This document shows, one piece after another, positions 9,429 to 15,164 of a stretch of 15,164 bases of DNA; the stretch's first letter is position 1; every line of letters starts with the position of its first letter. The notes below the pieces were generated by a model. The model was not told the DNA's origin and did not search any database. It saw only the letters and a list, made by a program, of their open reading frames with translations. Origin of the DNA: Karstenula rhodostoma CBS 690.94 (Eukaryota; Ascomycota; Dothideomycetes; Pleosporales; Didymosphaeriaceae). The stretch covers positions 990,556 to 1,005,719 of the forward strand of contig MU001511.1 in NCBI GenBank assembly GCA_010093485.1, given 5' to 3'. A program made the position numbers and the translations under genes.

Positions 9429-12400
9429 TATATAATCTAATATATAGCCACTCCTATTAAAATACCTATTACTAAAAATACTTCTACTAAAGTATCTACT
9501 ATTATAGATATACCTATTAAAGTACTAACTAATCTAAATACTATAGAGAATATTAGACCCCTTTTTAGTATATTTAAAATACTAGAGATTAGCTAGCTAG
9601 AAATTATAATATTTATAATAGTATAGTTTAAATATATCTCGTCTATATATCTATACTTAATAACCTTATACCTAAGTAAGAATATAGAAAACTATTAGAT
9701 TTATAAAGAAACTATTCTCTAAATATTTATTTTTAACCTTCTATAGAATATTAAAATCTATAAGCTCTTATTTAACTTATTTTCTAATAACCCTTTACTT
9801 TTAGAGGAAAATAAGTATAATTTTAAGTAATTTAATACTTTAAACTATAATAAGTTTTATAAGTTAGTTTATAAAGAAAATATTACCTCTAGCCTTTATT
9901 ATATTATTTAGTTAGTAGAATTATATAAAGATAATAATAGTAAAGTAATAGACTACCTTATTTTTAGTCTATTATTTAATAGTAAATAGGGCCTATTTAT
10001 ATTTTATATATATATACTTTAAAATATAATACTAGAGTATTATTAGGTAGATATCTATTTCTATACTACTACTACCTTATAGTTTAAAGATATTATAATT
10101 AAAACTAATATATTAATAAATAATTATTATATATATAATACCTTAGCTAACTAGTTCCTATATAAGAAGATTAATATCTAATTTAAAATAAAGTTACCCC
10201 TTAATATATACCCCTAATATAAGATTAAGGCTTATAAATAATTTAATTATTATAATAAGCTCTTGGTTATATACTTCTTTAATATTATTATAGAATTTAA
10301 GGTAATACTAAATATAGTATTTATACTAATATATATATATCTAATTAAGATTAGTAAAAATTTTAATTAATACCTCTATTTTATACTTATAGTTATAGAT
10401 AAATATCTAAACCTTTATATTAATAGTAAATTTAATATTTAATTTCTTAGTAAGAATATAAGTAAGAGTAATATATAGTATAAAAATATTATACCCCTAA
10501 ATAGTTTTAATAGGGGTCTAAAGTACTATATATAGATTTAATAACCTTATAACTATAAGTCTAGATTTAATCTAGTACCTAAATTCTTAGCTAATTATAT
10601 TATAAAGGCTAGAGATTATAAAGATATTAATAAGCTATAGACTATACTAGACTATTACCTAGGAATCTAGATTTATATTTAGACTAAGGAACCGAAGAAC
10701 TAAATTAAATATAAAATTAATACCCTATAGAAACTATTCTAAAAGAAGGAGAAGCTATAATACCTATTTAATATACTTTTAAATAATAATATACTTAGTC
10801 TCCCTATATATAACTACTTTAGCCTATATATTAAAAAGTATAGGTAGAAGGTTATAAATATTACTATTAACTAAGCTACCTATACTATTAAACTAAAGGA
10901 TAAGTAGTTAATATACTTTACCTTTTTAAGAAGTTTATAAGGTATAGTTAGCCTTATATAAGGTACTAGTAGTATAGATAAATCTAGACTAATTAAGGCT
11001 ACTATATACTACTATTATAAAATATCTATAGGAGGTTATAATATAGAATAGTTCTAGATTATCTTACCTATTAATATATAGCTAAATAAACTGGCTATAT
11101 AAATATATAGCTACCTTATAGTATAATATAAAAAATATTATATAGACTATTTTAATACTAATATTCTATACCCTATTATAGTTTACTAGTATATATAAGT
11201 AATAGAGAAGAAAGTCTAGTAAAAAGATATATTTACTAAATATAAGGGTATTAATACTTATCTAGAATATATACTCGGCCCTAATAATTTTATTACTATT
11301 ACTAATAATAATACTACTAGTAGATCTAGTATAGAGAAACTATTAATTAACTATATATTATATATATTATTAATAAAGAAGAATAGTACCCTTAATAATA
11401 TATAATTAAAGGAAGGCTATATATCTAAAGGATAGTAAATACTATACCTTACTAGTATTTCTATAATAAATAGACTCTATTATCCTATTACTAACCTAAA
11501 CTTAAAAAAGTATAAGTTATTCTATAATTTACTTAATAAATATAGTAAAGGCTATAAATTTAGGTCTAAAAATATAGAAATACTTAATATAGCTATAAAT
11601 TATATAGTAGTCTATTTAGTTAAAGTTACCTATACTATCTTTATAATACTATATACCCTATTAGAGTATTATATATATATAAAGTTATAGGTCTATACTA
11701 TACTCTAGAATAAGGCTAGTAGAACTATTAAGTATTAAATATTTTACCCCTATATTTAGTTATAATTAGGTATCTATTATATTCTCTTTAGAGATATCTA
11801 CTAACTATCTTCTATTATAGAATTAGCTAAAGCCATTAAAAACCCCTATTTTTAAAAGTAGACTAGTATTTTACTATTTATATACCTTCTACTTAGTAGC
11901 CTCCCCTAGCTCTAGTTAGACCTATAATACTAGTATATAGAGAATATTACTAGCTTAGTAAATATAGTTTAGCTAGATAAGTAACTATATATTAATTCTA
12001 GTATTAATAACTAGCCTAATATCCCCCTTATCTACGAGTTTTTTAAAAAGAAACTTAGTATAAAGAAGATAATTTATTTTATCTAGACTATAGATAAGAT
12101 TAATATAAACCTAATTACTAAGTTAAAATTTAATATACCCTTTACTAAATATAGTCTTAGTCTCCTAATTTAGCTTTTTAATTAGGGTTTTAAGGATAAG
12201 AATATTCTTATTATTATACCTTATATAGTATAGTATTTAGTCTATATTATAGGTATCTATATAGTTACTATATACCTATTAAGTAAAATAAAGGATACTA
12301 ATAAGTTTAAGAGTATTTTTAAAAATATAATAAAGGTAATAATTATTACTATTAATAGTATTTAAAGTTTAGAAAAGAATATTATATTATTTAATAATAT

Positions 12401-12767
12401 TATTACTAATACCCTTAACTTTATATCTAATATAAACTATATACTATTAGCTCTTATTTACCCTTATAATAGTATAATTATTATTAGGGATAGTACTACC
12501 TATTAGCTAGTATTAAATAAAGATAAATACTATTAAAAAACTATATACTACTAGATAGTATATTATTACTATAAGTAGAGGTACTTTATAAATCTAAAGG
12601 GTAATAAGGCTAAAAAGTAGTAGGCTAAAATTAAGCTTTTAGTTAAGCTAAATAAAATACTTATTAACCTCTATATCTTCTAGACTATAACTTAGGACCC
12701 CTATAATTTAGGAGATAATAATATCTAAAAAGGCCCTATTCTAGATATCTTTAAAGAGCTAAATAAT

Positions 12768-13130
12768 AATAATAGTAGTAGTAAAAATAATAGTAAAGGT
12801 AGTAGTAGTAGTAATAGTAGTGGCTAGAATAATAGTAGTAATAATAAAGATAGTAGTAATAGTAATAATAGTATCTAAAATAGTAGTATCTAAAATAATA
12901 GTAATAGTAATAAAGGTAATAGTAATAAAGATAGTAATAATAAAAATAGTAGTAGTAATAATAGTATTACTAGGGGTAATAATAATATTACTAGAAGTAA
13001 TAGTTTCTAAAATAGTAATTAGTAGTAAATAAAAGAGTAATAATACTAATAGTAATAGTAAAACTAATAGTAATAATAAGGCTAATAGTAGTAGTAAAGC
13101 TCTAATAGTAGTAATAAGGCTAGTTATAAT
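12768..13130 (+). repeat. Trinucleotide tract encoding Ser/Asn-rich low complexity
   Basis: Runs of AAT, AGT and AAA/GAT codons, in the frame of the zinc-knuckle fossil, give a Ser/Asn/Lys-rich segment. Between about 13039 and 13102 the same AAT/AGT pattern continues one base out of frame, then returns to the original frame at about 13104. This points to slippage indels in the repeat. It includes the surviving TG at 12821-12822. In another frame the tract yields an apparent 70-codon Ile/Val-rich ORF (12820-13032, GTG start), which is only a shadow. Confidence 0.75.
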
Positions 13131-13559
13131 TATAAGGATAAAGATAAGGACTATACCTATAATAATTCTAATAATAGTTACTATACTCTAAATAATTTTA
13201 TTAAGGCTATTAGTATTATAATATTTTATAGTTTATAATAGGTAATAATATAAAGTAAATAGTTTAATTAAAATAATAAAAACTTATTTCTATAATTAAC
13301 TACTAGTTTATTATTTAAGGTATAATTATATAGAAAAATAAAGGTAGAAATTAGTATATAATACTACTATCCCTATAGAAGTATTACTTAAAATTATTAA
13401 TAAAGCTTAACTTCTCTAATATAAGAAACTCCCTATTAGGAAGTTTCTACTTAAGGTTCTAGAGTTATTAAATCTTATACTAAATAAAAGTAGAGTTAGT
13501 TTCTAATACTAATATTACTTATTAACTTATATAATTATAATTAATTATAGGGCCTATTA

Positions 13560-13685
13560 TAGGGTAGGAACTTAACTTTTTATAAATTAAAATAAATTTA
13601 TATAAATTTAGTTTTATATAAATATACCTACTCTTTTCTTATTTAGTAAAAATTTTATTATATATAAACCTATATAATTTTATAT
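13560..13685. other. Transition into satellite tail
   Basis: AT-rich sequence with tataaattta-type words and a degenerate tataaatatacctact segment near 13617-13632 that resembles the satellite core. No gene seen. Confidence 0.4.
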
Positions 13686-14055
13686 AAATATTACTTTATA
13701 TAAACTTATATAAACTTAACTTAATATAAATTTACCTAATTTAATATAAGCTAGTATAATCTTAACCTTATATAAACTTTTATAAACTTCTATAAACTTA
13801 TATAAACTTAATTTAATATAAATTTACCTAATTTAATATAAGCTAGTATAATTTTAATATTATATAAATTTTTATAAACTTCTATAAACTTATATAGACT
13901 TAACTTAATATAAATTTACCTAATTTAATATAAGCTAGTATAATTTTAATCTTATATAAACTTCTATAAACTTTTATAAACTTATATAGATTTAACTTAA
14001 TATAAATTTACCTTATTTAATATAAGCTAGTATAATTCTAACCTTTTTAAAACCT
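13686..14055. repeat. 92-bp tandem satellite, four clear copies
   Basis: The core word tttacctaatttaatataag (fourth copy with cctta) starts at 13731, 13823, 13915 and 14007, exactly 92 bp apart each time. It is followed by ctagtataat and then by tataaactt words. Copies differ by scattered C/T and A/G changes only, and no indel is seen across four units. G is nearly confined to the aagctag word, so this strand is G-poor. Confidence 0.92.
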
Positions 14056-14560
14056 CTATAATCTATTAAAATATATAATAAATTTAATAATAATAAATTA
14101 ACTATAATAAATTAAATTTATCTTTTATTTATTTATATAATAGTATACTATTTACTTTACTTATTTAATTATAAATTAAAATAAACTAATAATTATCTAT
14201 ATTAGTTTTTTTTTATATATAACTATTTATATAATCTAGTTATAATTTATATACTTAGTTTTTTATATTTTAATCTAAGTCTAATACTATATCTTTAAAA
14301 ACTATATTTATATTAAAATTAATAATTTAATATTTATATTATTATTATTTTAATTATATTATTAGTAAAGAGTTCTATACTATTTATATTATAATTAGTA
14401 ATTCTAATAAATAAAGTATTATCTATATTTAAAATATAATAATAAAATTTTATATATATAATTTTAATAATTATTATAAAGATATAAAATATTTTATAAC
14501 TATATTTTTATATAACTAGTTACTATAATAGATATAAAATTAATTTTATAAAAACTTTAC
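14056..14560. other. AT-rich interval without clear feature
   Basis: Almost only A and T, with a T run at 14205-14213. No coding frame, RNA gene or clear satellite copy. It may be fully decayed satellite monomers. No CpA, TpG or CpG is present. Confidence 0.4.
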
Positions 14561-15164
14561 TTTATATAAATTTATTTAATTTAATTAAAAATAATTTAAA
14601 CTTAATTTTATAGAATCTACTATACTCTAGTATATAATTAATTTATATAAACTTTATTACCCTTAACTTTATATTAATTTATATAATTTAGAAATAGGCT
14701 AGTTTAATTAAAACTTTTTTTAACTCTATTTACTTTACTATAAGCTTAACCCTATATAAATTTATCTAGTTTATTTTAAAATAATATAAATCTAATTTTA
14801 TTACTAGTTTTATAAACCTAACTATATTTATATAAAGAAATAGAAGTTCTATTTTATATAAACTTAAGTTTATAAAAACTTTTATAAATATAGTTAAAGT
14901 AATATAAACTTAGTATTATAAAACCTTCTATAAACTTATTAAAAGTAATATAAAATTAATTTAATAAAAACTTCTATAAATATAGTTAAAGTAATATAAA
15001 CTTAACTTTATATAAATCTTTATAAACTTTATTTTATATAAACTTTTATAAATTTATAAAAACTTTTATAAACTTTATTTTATATAAAGTTAAATAAACT
15101 TTTATAAACTTTACTTACTATAAACTTATATAATTTAATAATAATTTCTATAAACTTATATAAA
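14561..15164. repeat. Degenerate continuation of the 92-bp satellite, running off the right edge
   Basis: Words related to the satellite core recur at 14571 (tttatttaatttaa) and 14761 (tttatctagtttatttta). A 30-bp word, tataaatatagttaaagtaa followed by tataaactta, starts at 14883 and 14975, again exactly 92 bp apart. The octamer tataaact is very dense from 14990 to the end. I infer diverged monomers of the same family. Confidence 0.6.

Larger units (their letters stand above)
8772..13500 (+). pseudogene. RIP-inactivated large gene with seven N-terminal CCHC zinc knuckles
   Basis: In the + frame with codons at positions divisible by 3, a continuous protein-like translation runs for about 1,500 codons if TAA/TAG are read as old CAA/CAG/TGG. 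Order: a hydrophobic N-terminal segment (8805-8915), a Lys/Asn/Thr-rich linker (8919-8993), seven zinc knuckles (9063-9428), a long unidentified region (9450-12740), a Ser/Asn tract (12768-13130), and a short tail. A weak P-loop-like G-T-x-x-x-D-K-S lies at 10962-10985. Unmutated CTG, TTG and GGC codons fall in frame (10263, 11091). The start is probably ATA for ATG at 8772 or 8805. The end is uncertain, between 13020 and 13560. Zinc knuckles bind single-stranded nucleic acid; Gis2/CNBP-type proteins also have seven but are far shorter. I do not recognise the large C-terminal part. Dead as it stands. Confidence 0.65.
1..15164. other. RIP-saturated AT-rich block
   Basis: The whole window carries the signature of fungal repeat-induced point mutation. 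CpA/TpG dinucleotides are nearly absent (20 in total by eye), TpA is in large excess, and CTAG (the product of CCAG or CTGG) is very common. There is no ATG on the + strand and every frame is full of TAA/TAG. CpG, about 40 by eye, outnumbers CpA, which argues against methyl-CpG decay as the main cause. RIP is known from Pezizomycotina and acts on duplicated DNA, so this should be repeat or duplicated sequence in an AT-isochore, subtelomere or centromere-like region. The compartment is inference. Confidence 0.93.

Noticed and set aside
12820..13032. 70-codon + strand ORF starting at GTG, Ile/Val/Lys-rich
   Set aside because: It is a one-base-shifted reading of the AAT/AGT trinucleotide tract (ATA/GTA codons). 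It has no ATG, and it survives only because that phase of the repeat lacks stops. The neighbouring frame continues the long zinc-knuckle fossil.
9450..13500. LTR or LINE retrotransposon, suggested by zinc knuckles as in Gag or ORF1
   Set aside because: I could not find a reverse transcriptase YxDD-type core, protease, RNase H or integrase pattern after allowing for RIP, and no flanking long direct repeats were seen. Seven tandem knuckles near the N-terminus also do not fit a usual Gag.
1..15164. Mitochondrial DNA or a naturally AT-rich genome such as an apicomplexan
   Set aside because: Simple AT bias would not remove CpA and TpG so selectively while leaving CpG, CpT and CpC. No rRNA, tRNA or mitochondrial protein gene was seen.
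15000..15164. Telomere repeat at the right end
   Set aside because: The tataaact-rich words do not match TTAGGG/CCCTAA or a simple RIP derivative, and they fit the degenerate 92-bp satellite better.

Overview
This window looks like a stretch of filamentous ascomycete (Pezizomycotina-type) nuclear DNA saturated by repeat-induced point mutation (RIP). It is extremely AT-rich. CpA and TpG are almost gone: by eye there are 11 CA and 9 TG in 15,164 bases, while TpA is everywhere and CTAG is very common. CpG (about 40 by eye) is more frequent than CpA. The + strand has no ATG at all, and the only ATGs on the - strand are the five CAT sites near 1284, 1478, 9165, 9219 and 11834. TGA is almost absent, and TAA/TAG interrupt every frame. 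This is what C-to-T change at CpA on both strands produces, and it is not simple AT-richness. No intact gene, tRNA or rRNA is visible. The organism assignment is inference from this signature.

Reading through the RIP damage (TAA/TAG as old CAA/CAG/TGG; TAT/TAC as old Cys, His or Tyr; ATA as old ATG/ACA/GTG) reveals three gene fossils. From left to right: (1) a - strand remnant, about 1-1400, running off the left edge, unidentified; (2) a non-coding interval, about 1400-3050, with copies of a ~50-bp repeat in opposite orientations; (3) a long - strand fossil, about 3050-7480, with the helicase motifs V-VI of a SNF2-family ATPase near its C-terminus; (4) a spacer, about 7480-8770, with two direct-repeat pairs; (5) a long + strand fossil, about 8772-13500, with seven tandem CCHC zinc knuckles near its N-terminus and a Ser/Asn-rich C-terminal tract; (6) a tail, about 13560-15164, built on a 92-bp satellite that decays toward the right edge.

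The SNF2-like and zinc-knuckle genes are divergently arranged and share the 1.3-kb spacer. Where I followed them, both keep one reading frame for kilobases, apart from slippage in the low-complexity tract. They therefore seem to have been killed mainly by RIP point mutation, not by slow decay with indels. RIP acts on duplicated DNA, so the block was probably multicopy: a mobile element carrying helicase-like and nucleic-acid-binding genes, or a duplicated subtelomeric segment. I saw no reverse transcriptase, integrase, DDE transposase or LTR that I could support, so the element type stays open.
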